NCBI GenBank assembly: GCA_026196955.1
Contig: JAPHTO010000037.1
Span: 1 to 64,000, forward strand
Direction of reading: 5' to 3'
Source: Colwellia sp.
GTDB lineage: Bacteria > Pseudomonadota > Gammaproteobacteria > Enterobacterales > Alteromonadaceae
DNA length: 64,000 bases
The notes below the pieces were generated by a model, which had not been told where the DNA came from, did not search any database, and worked only from the letters and a program-made list of their open reading frames with translations. Of this stretch, positions 1 through 8,864 are shown in pieces (the stretch's first letter is position 1; every line of letters begins with the position of its first letter). Both the position numbers and the translations under genes were made by a program.

Positions 1-834
1 ACGATTAATCATCACCACTTCTAACTTGCCAAACTCACGACCATCACTGGCAGCTTTAACAATAGCGCCTCGAAACTCTTTATCAACAGCCTTCATGGCA
101 AAAACTGAAGGTAACATTTGGCCATCATGTACAGGCACTACATAGTCACCTGAGCGAATTTCTCGTTTAGCGGTACTAACTTTTATTGTCGCAGGCTCTT
201 TTTCGGCCATATTACCCGTACGCAATGCTTGCCCTGTCGCCACTAAATCAACATAAAAACCTAAAGACTCTTGTGTCTCTGGGTCAAGGATCTCTTCACC
301 TTTATTATAAATGGCATAGGTTTTAGCTAAATCTAGATCCTTATTAACATACACTTTAAAACCGGTAATACTAGAGCGATAACCTTCATCACTGCCTATA
401 ACATACGGAAGCTGCTCAAGCTGCTCTGCGCTAAATAAATGGTCATATTTTATAAAAGGGGCAATAACCTCCAGAGGTAGCATCCTGATAGCCGAGTCAT
501 TTTTGTTTTGTTGGCGAATTTTAGGTGACCATTTATAGCTTGGCTTCACTTTAACAGGCTCAACCACCAACATAGGCTGACCTTGATCATCAAAGACAAG
601 TGTCAGAACATCACCAGGATAGATTAAATGCGGGTTATTGATTTCAGGATTTAAACGCCACAATTTAGGCCATAACCAGGGTTGCTCTAAAAAAATAGCC
701 GAGATATCCCATAGCGTATCGCCCTTTTCTACAATATAGGTTTTAGGCGCATCATCATTAATTTTTAGTTGATCGGCCAATGTAATAAAAGAGCATGTAA
801 GCAAGGAAAGTGTTAACAATATTTTTTTTAGCAT
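1..834 (-). CDS. LysM domain envelope protein (3' end outside window)
   Basis: The minus-strand frame is open from an ATG at 834 to the window edge, giving 278 codons with no stop. An AAGGA ribosome site lies 9 bases upstream. An in-frame ATG at 864 is possible but less well placed. The N-terminus is a hydrophobic signal peptide ending near CSFITLADQ. It is followed by a LysM peptidoglycan-binding module (YIVEKGDTLWDIS, then NPEINNPHLIYPGD). The rest resembles the LysM proteins found divergent from def in Alteromonadales and Shewanella. The role is presumably periplasmic cell-wall binding; no catalytic domain is visible in the part present. Confidence 0.85.
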   Translation of the reverse strand, partial: MLKKILLTLSLLTCSFITLADQLKINDDAPKTYIVEKGDTLWDISAIFLEQPWLWPKLWRLNPEINNPHLIYPGDVLTLVFDDQGQPMLVVEPVKVKPSYKWSPKIRQQNKNDSAIRMLPLEVIAPFIKYDHLFSAEQLEQLPYVIGSDEGYRSSITGFKVYVNKDLDLAKTYAIYNKGEEILDPETQESLGFYVDLVATGQALRTGNMAEKEPATIKVSTAKREIRSGDYVVPVHDGQMLPSVFAMKAVDKEFRGAIVKAASDGREFGKLEVVMINR

Positions 835-961
835 GTGGCTCGTTCCTTTATTATGGTTTTTCATGCTTTTATAGAAATGCAGGTTTAATAGTTGCTATAA
901 TAATAAACATAACACTCTAAAAGAATTATCGCTAATTCTTTTATTAAACATTTATAAGATT

Positions 962-1477
962 ATGACTATTCTAACAGTATTAAGATTTCCAGATCCTCGT
1001 TTAAAAACAAAGGCTAGCCCTGTAAGTGAAATTACCAGTGCAACCTCAACCATTATCGACAATATGCTAGCAACCATGTATGACGAGAAGGGTGTTGGTT
1101 TAGCCGCCACCCAAGTTGATATTCATCAACGAATCGTTGTTATGGATGTTTCTGAAAATGGCGACCAACCCATTGTACTGATTAACCCAGAGATCATTGC
1201 AAAAAGTGATGAAACCCTAGTGAATGAAGAGGGCTGTTTATCAGTACCCGGTGTTTATGCAAAAGTAAATCGCCACACTAGCTGTACAGTAAAAGCGCTT
1301 GATAGAGACGGTAAAGAATTCACTTTAGATGGTGAAGAATTACTTAGCATTTGTATTCAACATGAGCTTGATCACTTAAATGGTATTTTATTTGTTGATT
1401 ATTTATCACCGCTTAAACGTCAGCGCATTAAAGCCAAGCTAGAAAAAGAAGCCCGTTTAGATAAAGCTAACGCTTAA
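962..1477 (+). CDS. def: Peptide deformylase
   Basis: Removes the N-formyl group from nascent proteins in the cytoplasm, using Fe2+ or Zn2+. All three family motifs are present: GVGLAATQ (residues 44-51), EGCLSV with metal ligand Cys92, and HELDH with His134, Glu135 and His138. The length of 171 aa is normal. It is followed 14 bases later by fmt, the enzyme that adds the formyl group, and then by rsmB, the classic def-fmt-rsmB order. It is divergent from the LysM gene; the AT-rich 127 bp between them should hold both promoters. Confidence 0.97.
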   Translation: MTILTVLRFPDPRLKTKASPVSEITSATSTIIDNMLATMYDEKGVGLAATQVDIHQRIVVMDVSENGDQPIVLINPEIIAKSDETLVNEEGCLSVPGVYAKVNRHTSCTVKALDRDGKEFTLDGEELLSICIQHELDHLNGILFVDYLSPLKRQRIKAKLEKEARLDKANA

Positions 1478-1491
1478 GTAGGATTATCCTT

Positions 1492-2466
1492 TTGTCAAAA
1501 CCATTAAATATCATCTTTGCTGGTACACCTGATTTTGCCGCCCAGCACTTAGCTGCACTGATTAACACTGAGCACAATATTGTCGCCGTTTATTGCCCAC
1601 CCGACAAACCAGCTGGACGTGGTAAAAAACTAACTGCCTGTGCAACTAAGCAGTTAGCGCTTGAAAATAACCTCGTTGTCGAACAACCTGTTAACTTTAA
1701 AGATGTTAACGATCAACAGCAATTAGCACAATATAATGCCGATGTAATGATAGTGGTGGCTTATGGTCTATTACTCCCCGAAGTAATATTGAATGCTCCC
1801 CGTTTAGGTTGTATCAATGTTCACGGCTCAATATTACCTAAATGGCGCGGCGCGGCGCCTATTCAGCGTTCATTAGAAGCAGGCGATGAAAAAACAGGTG
1901 TCACCATTATGCAAATGGATAAGGGCTTAGATACGGGAGCCATGATCTTGACTGCAGAATGTGCCATTGAACCGAGTGACACTAGCGCCAGCTTATACGA
2001 AAAACTTGCCCAATTAGGCCCTAAAGCATTAATAGATACTTTAGCGTTAATGGCAACAAATGAGCATAAAGCTACTCCTCAGAACAATGATTTAGCAACT
2101 TATGCTCACAAGTTAGATAAAGCTGAAGCAGAGTTAAACTGGCAACTAGCAGCAAACGAACTCGATAGAAAAATTCGCGCTTATATTCCTTGGCCCGTAG
2201 CACAGTTTACTTTTACCCAAAGTAATGAAAAGCAGCATAGAATCCGCGTTTGGCAAGCATCCGTTCAAGATAGGAAAACCACTGAGCCCGTCGGCACCAT
2301 TCTCTCTGTTGATAAAAGTGGCATTGTTGTCGCCACAGCACAAGGTGCTCTTTGTTTAGAAGTTTTGCAATTACCAAATAAAAAAGCCTTGCCGGTAAAA
2401 GATGTACTAAATGGTCGTGCTGACTGGTTTACTATCGGTGCACACATTAATGGTTTAATAGATTAA
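1492..2466 (+). CDS. fmt: Methionyl-tRNA formyltransferase
   Basis: Formylates initiator Met-tRNA using 10-formyl-THF. The N-terminal catalytic domain shows the GTPDFAAQHL start, the INVHGSILPKWRGAAPIQRS signature and LDTGAM. Asn109, His111 and Asp147 match the known catalytic triad positions of E. coli Fmt (106/108/144). The C-terminal tRNA-binding domain follows. The start codon is TTG at 1492, 8 bases after an AGGA ribosome site, and no better ATG exists. The stop codon overlaps the rsmB ATG by one base (TAATG), which suggests translational coupling. Confidence 0.97.
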   Translation: MSKPLNIIFAGTPDFAAQHLAALINTEHNIVAVYCPPDKPAGRGKKLTACATKQLALENNLVVEQPVNFKDVNDQQQLAQYNADVMIVVAYGLLLPEVILNAPRLGCINVHGSILPKWRGAAPIQRSLEAGDEKTGVTIMQMDKGLDTGAMILTAECAIEPSDTSASLYEKLAQLGPKALIDTLALMATNEHKATPQNNDLATYAHKLDKAEAELNWQLAANELDRKIRAYIPWPVAQFTFTQSNEKQHRIRVWQASVQDRKTTEPVGTILSVDKSGIVVATAQGALCLEVLQLPNKKALPVKDVLNGRADWFTIGAHINGLID

Positions 2467-3818
2467 TGAGTACTAAAGCGCCACAACAAAACCAACAGAA
2501 GCAGGTTAACATTCGCGCGCTAGCGGCTAAATGTTGCTATAGCGTTATTGATCAAGGCCGAAGCCTAGGCGATGAACTTCCTAAACAACAAGATAAGGTT
2601 GCCCCAAAAGATAAAGGCCTACTGCAAGAAATTTGTTATGGCGTATTACGGTATTTACCTGCATTAGAAAATGATGTTCGTGCCTTGATGCAAAAGCCGC
2701 TTACGGGGAAACAACGCGTATTTCATTTTTTATTACTCGTTGGCGTTTATCAAATCAAGTATATGCGTATTCCTGACCATGCGGCGATCAATGAAACCGT
2801 CTCTGCCACTGGCGCATTAAAAAATCGCCACATGAAAGCTTTAGTTAATGGGGTATTGCGCAACTTTATTCGCGCTGGTGAAAGCGCCACTAAAGAGAGT
2901 CAAGTTAGCAAACTACCTGAGGCAGTAAAATACTGCCATCCCAGTTGGTTTATTAAGAAAGTACAGCAAGGCTACCCTGAAAAATGGCCGAAAATTCTAG
3001 AAGAAAACCAACAAAAGCCTCCTATGTGGATCAGGGTTAATCAGCAACATCATAATAGTGCCGATTATCAAACATTACTTAAGGACGCAGAGATATCTAT
3101 CAATAGTGTTGAGCCACTAAGCCAAGCTATCGAATTAACGCGTCCTACTGAGGTCACCAAGTTACCCGGTTTTGAGCAAGGTTGGGTATCTGTACAAGAT
3201 GGCGCAGCCCAACAAGCGGCTCGACTCTTAGATTGCCAACCTGGCGATATCGTGCTTGATTGCTGCGCCGCGCCCGGTGGAAAAACGTGCCATATTTTAG
3301 AACAAACGCCCGATATTGCCTCAATGACAGCAATCGATGTTGAAGCAAGTCGCTTACTGCGAGTTGAAGAAAACCTCACCCGTTTAGGGTTAACAGCCAA
3401 GGTTATTGCCGCAGATGCTGCTGATGCAAAAACATGGTGGCAAGGGCAACCTTTTGATCGTATTTTATTAGATGCCCCCTGCTCTGGCACTGGCGTAATT
3501 CGTCGTCACCCTGATATAAAATGGCTACGTAAAGCCAGCGACATTGATGCGTTAGTCATACTGCAACAGCAAATCTTAAAAGAAATATGGTCTTTGCTTA
3601 AGCCCGGTGGTACTTTACTTTATGCCACCTGTAGCATTTTGCCGCAAGAAAATGCAGAACAAATCAAGCATTTTATTGAAAACAATGCAGATGCCAGCTT
3701 GGTTGCTATTGATAATGAAAATTCGGCACATTCACATAGTATTGGTTGGCAGCTATTACCCGGTGAGAAAAATATGGATGGTTTTTATTACGCTAAACTG
3801 TTAAAAATAAAGGCGTAG
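2466..3818 (+). CDS. rsmB: 16S rRNA (cytosine967-C5)-methyltransferase
   Basis: SAM-dependent m5C methyltransferase acting on 16S rRNA C967. The first ~140 residues form the NusB-like RNA-binding domain (IRALAAKCCYSVIDQGRSL). The C-terminal Rossmann methyltransferase has motif I (LDCCAAPGGKT), motif IV (LLDAPCSGTG, proton-abstracting Cys) and motif VI (YATCS, nucleophilic Cys). The length of 450 aa is slightly above E. coli (429). It starts inside the fmt stop codon, third gene of the def operon. Confidence 0.97.
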   Translation: MSTKAPQQNQQKQVNIRALAAKCCYSVIDQGRSLGDELPKQQDKVAPKDKGLLQEICYGVLRYLPALENDVRALMQKPLTGKQRVFHFLLLVGVYQIKYMRIPDHAAINETVSATGALKNRHMKALVNGVLRNFIRAGESATKESQVSKLPEAVKYCHPSWFIKKVQQGYPEKWPKILEENQQKPPMWIRVNQQHHNSADYQTLLKDAEISINSVEPLSQAIELTRPTEVTKLPGFEQGWVSVQDGAAQQAARLLDCQPGDIVLDCCAAPGGKTCHILEQTPDIASMTAIDVEASRLLRVEENLTRLGLTAKVIAADAADAKTWWQGQPFDRILLDAPCSGTGVIRRHPDIKWLRKASDIDALVILQQQILKEIWSLLKPGGTLLYATCSILPQENAEQIKHFIENNADASLVAIDNENSAHSHSIGWQLLPGEKNMDGFYYAKLLKIKA

Positions 3819-3830
3819 AAAACTACAAAC

Positions 3831-3853
3831 CTTCGCTTAGCGTAAACGCGAAG
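3831..3853. other. Small hairpin between rsmB and trkA
   Basis: CTTCGC at 3831-3836 pairs with GCGAAG at 3848-3853, with an alternative inner pairing GCGT-AA-ACGC. It lies in the 67-bp gap before trkA and is not followed by a T-run, so it is not a clear terminator. It could be an mRNA processing or stabilising hairpin within the def-fmt-rsmB-trkA transcript. Confidence 0.35.
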
Positions 3854-3885
3854 ACGAAGTACTTTAGTGAGAACAAAAATAACAA

Positions 3886-5262
3886 ATGAAAATTATCATA
3901 GTGGGTGCAGGCCAAGTAGGTGGGACTTTAGCGGAAAACCTAGTTGGTGAAAATAACGAAATATCTGTGGTTGATGTTGACGGAGAAAAACTACGTGAAC
4001 TGCAAGATAAAATGGACCTTCAAGTGGTTACCGGCCAAGGTTGTCACCCCGAAGTATTAAAAAATGCTGGTGGTGAAGATGCCGACATGGTTATAGCGGT
4101 TACCTCTGATGATGCAACCAATATGATCACCTGCCAAATTTGTTCTTCATTATTCAATACCCATAAGAAAATTGCCCGCATTCGCTCTAACCAAGTATTG
4201 AAATATTCAGAACAGCTGTTTCATAAAAATCATATTCCCGTTGATCACGTCATTGCTCCCGAAGAATTAGTAACCCGTGATATTGCCCGTTTAATTGATT
4301 ATCCTGGCGCATTACAGGTACTTGAGTTTGCACAAGGTAAAGTAAGCTTAGTAGCTGTGAAAGCATACTATGGTGGCTTATTAGTAGGACATGCCCTATC
4401 AACCTTAAGAGATCATATTCCCAATGTAGATACGCGAGTTGCCGCAATCTATCGTAATGGTAAGCCAATTCGCCCACTTGGTACCACAGTGATTGAAGCC
4501 GATGACGAAGTGTTTTTCATTGCGGCAAGTATTCACATTCGAGCGGTCATGAATGAATTACAAAAACTAGAGCCTGCTTATAAACGCATAATGATCATCG
4601 GTGGTGGTAATATAGGCGCAGGTCTTGCTCGTATTTTAGAAGAAAACCACCAGGTAAAATTAATTGAACGCTCTCCAGAGCGAGCAGCGCAATTAACCTC
4701 TGAATTAGATAACACCATTGTTTTTAATGGCGACTCTTCGGATATAGAGCTGCTAACCGAAGAAAACATCGAACAGTTTGATGTCTTTATTGCTGTGACT
4801 AATGATGACGAAGCTAATATTATGTCATCATTATTGGCCAAAAAACTTGGTGTACGCAAAACCATGGTACTCATTCAGCGTGACGCTTACATTGAGTTAG
4901 TGCATGGTGGCGCTATAGATATTGCTATATCACCACAACAAGCAACCATATCTGCACTACTTACCCATGTTAGGCGTGGCACAATAGATAATGTCTATAG
5001 CTTACGAGGTGGCGCTGCTGAAGCCATTGAAATTGTTGCTAAGGGTGATGAAAAATCATCGAAAGTGGTTGGCCGTTCAATCAAAAATATTAAACTACCG
5101 CCGGGCACTACCATTGGCGCTATCGTTCGCGGCTCAGAAGTGCTAATAGCTCATTCCAATACGCTGATCAGAGAAGAAGATCACGTCATATTGTTCTTAG
5201 TGAATAAACGTTATATCTGTGATGTTGAGCGACTCTTTCAAGTGAGTGCTATTTACTTTTAA
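3886..5262 (+). CDS. trkA: Trk K+ transporter peripheral NAD-binding subunit TrkA
   Basis: Cytoplasmic gating subunit of the Trk potassium uptake system; binds NAD(H)/nucleotides and the TrkH channel. It contains two tandem RCK modules, each opening with a Rossmann glycine motif: [17 protein letters not shown] at the N-terminus and [18 protein letters not shown] near residue 235. Each is followed by a TrkA_C ligand domain. The length of 458 aa equals the E. coli protein. It is convergent with trkH (23-bp gap), so both Trk subunits are encoded here on opposite strands. Confidence 0.97.
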   Translation: MKIIIVGAGQVGGTLAENLVGENNEISVVDVDGEKLRELQDKMDLQVVTGQGCHPEVLKNAGGEDADMVIAVTSDDATNMITCQICSSLFNTHKKIARIRSNQVLKYSEQLFHKNHIPVDHVIAPEELVTRDIARLIDYPGALQVLEFAQGKVSLVAVKAYYGGLLVGHALSTLRDHIPNVDTRVAAIYRNGKPIRPLGTTVIEADDEVFFIAASIHIRAVMNELQKLEPAYKRIMIIGGGNIGAGLARILEENHQVKLIERSPERAAQLTSELDNTIVFNGDSSDIELLTEENIEQFDVFIAVTNDDEANIMSSLLAKKLGVRKTMVLIQRDAYIELVHGGAIDIAISPQQATISALLTHVRRGTIDNVYSLRGGAAEAIEIVAKGDEKSSKVVGRSIKNIKLPPGTTIGAIVRGSEVLIAHSNTLIREEDHVILFLVNKRYICDVERLFQVSAIYF

Positions 5263-5285
5263 TCGAAAAATCAACAAGCCCTAGC

Positions 5286-6737
5286 TTAAGTGCGCCAAAA
5301 TGCAGGCGTGAATAATACCAATAAGGTAAATATTTCTAACCGACCAAATAGCATAGCCATGATCAGTACCCATTTACTGGTATCATTAATTGAAGAGAAG
5401 TTAGCCGCTACTTCACCTAATCCCGGACCAAGGTTATTTATCGCTGCCGCGACTGCGGTAAATGCCGTGATATCATCCATACCTGTAGCTAGCAATAACA
5501 ACATACAAAGCACAAACACAGCAGCATACGCTGAGAAAAAACCCCAGACCGCTTCAACAACACGATCGGGTAGTACTTTTTTACCCATTTTTATTCTAAA
5601 TACCGCTTTAGGGTGTACTAATTTATTAAGCTCTCGCAGCCCTTGTAAATAAAGCAGCAAGACTCGTACAACCTTCATTCCTCCGCCTGTACTACCTGCA
5701 CAACCACCAATAAAACTAGAAAAAATCAGCAGTAGTGGTAACAAGGTTGGCCAATCAGCAAAAGAGGTTGTGGCAAAGCCAGCGGTTGTGCTGATTGAAA
5801 CAGATTGAAACAGCGCTTGGTCAAATGCTTGATCTGCATCTTGATAAGTACCAGAGCTCATTAACACAATAAAGCAAATCAAAGTTAATACCACTTGAAT
5901 AGCAATAAAGACTTTAAACTCTGGATCATAAAAATAATTTTTAAGCGACTTACTTTGCACCACCGCATAGTGCAAGGCAAAATTAACCCCTGCAATGACT
6001 AAAAAGAATACACAAACGAAGTTGATCGTTGGGCTGTTAAAGTAGCCCATACTGGCATCATGGGTTGAAAACCCACCTATGGCAATAGTTGAAAACGAAT
6101 GACAAATTGCATCAAAAGCTGACATTCCCGCCAACCAATATGCTGTTGCACAAGCAATGGTTAATGATAGATAGATATACCATAAGTGTTTCGCGGTATC
6201 TGCAATCCTTGGCGTCATCTTAGAATCTTTCACAGGCCCTGGAGTTTCCGCACGATATAACTGCATACCACCAATACCTAACATAGGCAGTACGGCCACC
6301 GCCAAAACGATAATCCCCATACCACCTAACCATTGCAGCTGTTGGCGATACCATAAAACAGCATGAGGTAAACCTTCAATATGGTTTAATATGGTTGCGC
6401 CTGTGGTGGTTAAACCAGAAAAGGACTCAAAAAAGGCATCGGTAATGGTAAAGTTGGGTTGTTCTAATAGAATCAAAGGAATAGCTGAAAAACTAGCAAG
6501 CACTAGCCAAAAGAGTACAACAATCAAAAAACCTTCACGCGCTCTTAAGTCTGTTTTTTCAAAACGATTGGGATACCAAGCAAGGAAGCCAGTAAATATA
6601 CACCAAAGAAAAGCCATCAAAAATGGAACACCACCACCATCACGGTAGACCATAGAAACTAAGGCGGGTGGTAACATGGTGACACTCAGTAATGCCACCA
6701 ATAAACCTAAAATTCGAATGATATTTTTATATTGCAT
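5286..6737 (-). CDS. trkH: Trk K+ transport membrane subunit TrkH
   Basis: Inner-membrane potassium channel-like subunit of 483 aa, usual for the family. Multiple hydrophobic segments are arranged in the four-fold M1-P-M2 pattern. Filter-like glycine loops can be seen: SGLTTTGATI, STIAIGGFSTHD, STTAGFATTSF and INNLGPGLG. GGCAGSTGGGMKVVR, just after the third repeat, is also family-typical. It is downstream of yigZ on the same strand (23-bp gap), giving the pepQ-yigZ-trkH order known from enterobacteria. It should work with the convergent trkA. Confidence 0.96.
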   Translation of the reverse strand: MQYKNIIRILGLLVALLSVTMLPPALVSMVYRDGGGVPFLMAFLWCIFTGFLAWYPNRFEKTDLRAREGFLIVVLFWLVLASFSAIPLILLEQPNFTITDAFFESFSGLTTTGATILNHIEGLPHAVLWYRQQLQWLGGMGIIVLAVAVLPMLGIGGMQLYRAETPGPVKDSKMTPRIADTAKHLWYIYLSLTIACATAYWLAGMSAFDAICHSFSTIAIGGFSTHDASMGYFNSPTINFVCVFFLVIAGVNFALHYAVVQSKSLKNYFYDPEFKVFIAIQVVLTLICFIVLMSSGTYQDADQAFDQALFQSVSISTTAGFATTSFADWPTLLPLLLIFSSFIGGCAGSTGGGMKVVRVLLLYLQGLRELNKLVHPKAVFRIKMGKKVLPDRVVEAVWGFFSAYAAVFVLCMLLLLATGMDDITAFTAVAAAINNLGPGLGEVAANFSSINDTSKWVLIMAMLFGRLEIFTLLVLFTPAFWRT

Positions 6738-6760
6738 TACACGCTATTATTGTTCTTAGA

Positions 6761-7381
6761 TTATTTATTGTTTGAAGACTTTAATACCAGTTTTCCTGCT
6801 GACATGGTTTGCAATTGCTCGGCAACTAAAGCAAGTTTTTCTTCTGGGATCAAAAAATCAAACTCGACTTGTTGCAAGTATTCTTGCTCAACAACCTGCC
6901 CTGCTGCTTGGCGGATTATATGTAAAACATCATCAACTTGGTTATATTGACATGCTAACGTTTTTGCCGCCATAGCTATTTTTGTTTTTGACTGTAAAAA
7001 CACCAGTGCTTGTCGAACACTATCACCATAAGCACGTTGTAAGCCCCCTGTCCCTAACTTAGTTCCACCAAAATAACGTACTACAATAGCGCATACTTGC
7101 CCTATCCCCCCACCTTGTAATACTGCCAACATGGGTTTTCCTGCTGTACCACTGGGCTCTCCGTCATCAGAATAGCCATAACCTAAGCTATCATCAGCAG
7201 CTTTAGTCAAAAAAGCATGACAATGATGGCTTGCTTGCGGATGCTCTTCTTGGCATTTTTTCAGGTGGTTTTTTGCCTCATCAATACTAGCGCAAGGATA
7301 GAGGTAACAAATAAAGCGACTACGGTTAACCACTGTTTCATGTTCAACATGATTAACCGCAATTGGGTAGGATGTTGTCAT
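6761..7381 (-). CDS. yigZ: YigZ/IMPACT family protein
   Basis: 206 aa, typical of YigZ. The N-terminal UPF0029/IMPACT domain is seen in VNRSRFICYLYPC, ASHHCHAFL and the signature DDGEPSGTAGKPML, followed by VVRYFGGTKLGTGGLQRAY. A ferredoxin-like DUF1949 C-terminal domain follows. The biochemical role is not established; the family is proposed to bind nucleic acid or regulate translation. It lies between pepQ and trkH as in E. coli, 18 bp after pepQ. Confidence 0.95.
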   Translation of the reverse strand: MTTSYPIAVNHVEHETVVNRSRFICYLYPCASIDEAKNHLKKCQEEHPQASHHCHAFLTKAADDSLGYGYSDDGEPSGTAGKPMLAVLQGGGIGQVCAIVVRYFGGTKLGTGGLQRAYGDSVRQALVFLQSKTKIAMAAKTLACQYNQVDDVLHIIRQAAGQVVEQEYLQQVEFDFLIPEEKLALVAEQLQTMSAGKLVLKSSNNK

Positions 7382-7399
7382 TATTATGCTAATGCCAAG

Positions 7400-8728
7400 T
7401 TATAACCCTATATCACGAGTCATATTTTCATTATGGGATTGATGAACAATAATATTGTCTTCTATACGAATGCCGCCAAAAGCGCGCATCTCATCAACAT
7501 TTTGCCAGTTAACCTGGTCGCTATTGCTTGACGCTTTTAATTCCTGCAATAAAGAATCAATAAAATATAAACCCGGCTCTATAGTAAATACTTGCCCTGC
7601 TTCAATCACTCTCGACGTACGCAAGAACGGATGTTTGTCTGGCGCATTAATATGTGTACCTCGTTCGTCCGCCATAAAGCCGCCCATATCATGAACTTGT
7701 AAGCCTAAATGATGACCTAAACCATGAGGGAAAAAAGTACTTACAATACCTGACTCTACTGCGGTATCTGCACTTACCTTAATTAAATCAAACTCAGCAA
7801 GTACATGAGCAATGTCTTTATAAGTAGCAATATGCAAATCAACATAACTAACGCCAGGCTTTAAACCGTCAACAGCGTTTAACATAAGTTGATCCATACG
7901 TGTTATCAGATCAGCAAATTTGTTCTGTGTAAAAGCATATGTACGAGTAATATCGGAAGCATAGCCATGAAAGTTTGCGCCAGCATCGATTAAAAATGAT
8001 TGATGCGTTTGTGGCTGTTCTTTTTCTAAGGTCATGTAGTGTAATATCGAACAGTTTTTATTTAACGCAACGATGTTGCCATAAGGCGTTTCATTATTGC
8101 TATAACCGATAGCATTCAAATAAGCATTTTGAATGTCATACTCTGTTCCACCACTGAAAAAAGCTTCTTTTGCTGCTTTATGTGCCGTAACCCCTAAAGC
8201 ATTAGATTCGCGTAAACACACTTGCTCATAAGCGGTTTTATAAGCGCGATGATAATGAAAATAATTGAGCAATGGCTCAGGATTGATCACTTCAAATCCA
8301 AGGGCTTTAGCCACTTCAATATGGCTACCAATATACGCAAAGCCTTTTTTATCGTAAGGCAGCAACTTATCGACGTCACTTGCTTGTGTCAGCACTTTAA
8401 TAGTAAAGAACTCACCCCAATAGCTTTCAGATAAAGGAACAACTTTATGCCAAAAATCAATTGGTTGGTAATATATAAGTGTCGGTTTGTCTTCACCATT
8501 AACAATAAGCCAACAATTAGGCACATCAATCAAGGGAAGCCAATGTTTAAAATGAGGGTTCACTCTAAATGGGTAGGCATTATCATCAAGAAAAGCTTTT
8601 ATTTCTTGTCCTGAATGTATCACTACACCTTCAATATTTTCACGTGATAAGGCTTTTTTAGTTCTTTGTTGTAAGCACGCTATATGCGCAGGATATTGCT
8701 CTTTTAGCTTATTGAATTGTGTTGTCAT
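7400..8728 (-). CDS. pepQ: Xaa-Pro dipeptidase
   Basis: Cytoplasmic M24B metallopeptidase that cleaves dipeptides ending in proline. The pita-bread-fold metal ligands are all visible: DAGAN and SDITRTY (two Asp), GLGHHLGLQVHD (His), TIEPGLY (Glu) and RIEDN (Glu). The length of 442 aa matches E. coli PepQ (443). A very strong ribosome site (AAAGGAGG) precedes the ATG at 8728. It is the first gene of a pepQ-yigZ-trkH unit. Confidence 0.96.
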   Translation of the reverse strand: MTTQFNKLKEQYPAHIACLQQRTKKALSRENIEGVVIHSGQEIKAFLDDNAYPFRVNPHFKHWLPLIDVPNCWLIVNGEDKPTLIYYQPIDFWHKVVPLSESYWGEFFTIKVLTQASDVDKLLPYDKKGFAYIGSHIEVAKALGFEVINPEPLLNYFHYHRAYKTAYEQVCLRESNALGVTAHKAAKEAFFSGGTEYDIQNAYLNAIGYSNNETPYGNIVALNKNCSILHYMTLEKEQPQTHQSFLIDAGANFHGYASDITRTYAFTQNKFADLITRMDQLMLNAVDGLKPGVSYVDLHIATYKDIAHVLAEFDLIKVSADTAVESGIVSTFFPHGLGHHLGLQVHDMGGFMADERGTHINAPDKHPFLRTSRVIEAGQVFTIEPGLYFIDSLLQELKASSNSDQVNWQNVDEMRAFGGIRIEDNIIVHQSHNENMTRDIGL

Positions 8729-8864
8729 TCAACCCTCCTTTCATTTTTCAACATGATAACACAGGCCAATAATTTCACGCTATATAAGCGTAATGGCAGG
8801 CGATTGATATTGTGAATCAATATTTACAAATTTAATGAGTTAACAATAAAAGCGGGCAAATGTA

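Noticed and set aside
3068-3490. 140-aa minus ORF inside rsmB
   Set aside because: Shadow of the rsmB methyltransferase domain; no start context.
8636-8648. CACGTG with T-rich left flank, possible parS
   Set aside because: The arms do not form TTTCACGTGAAA; the right side reads ATAAGG, too far from the consensus.
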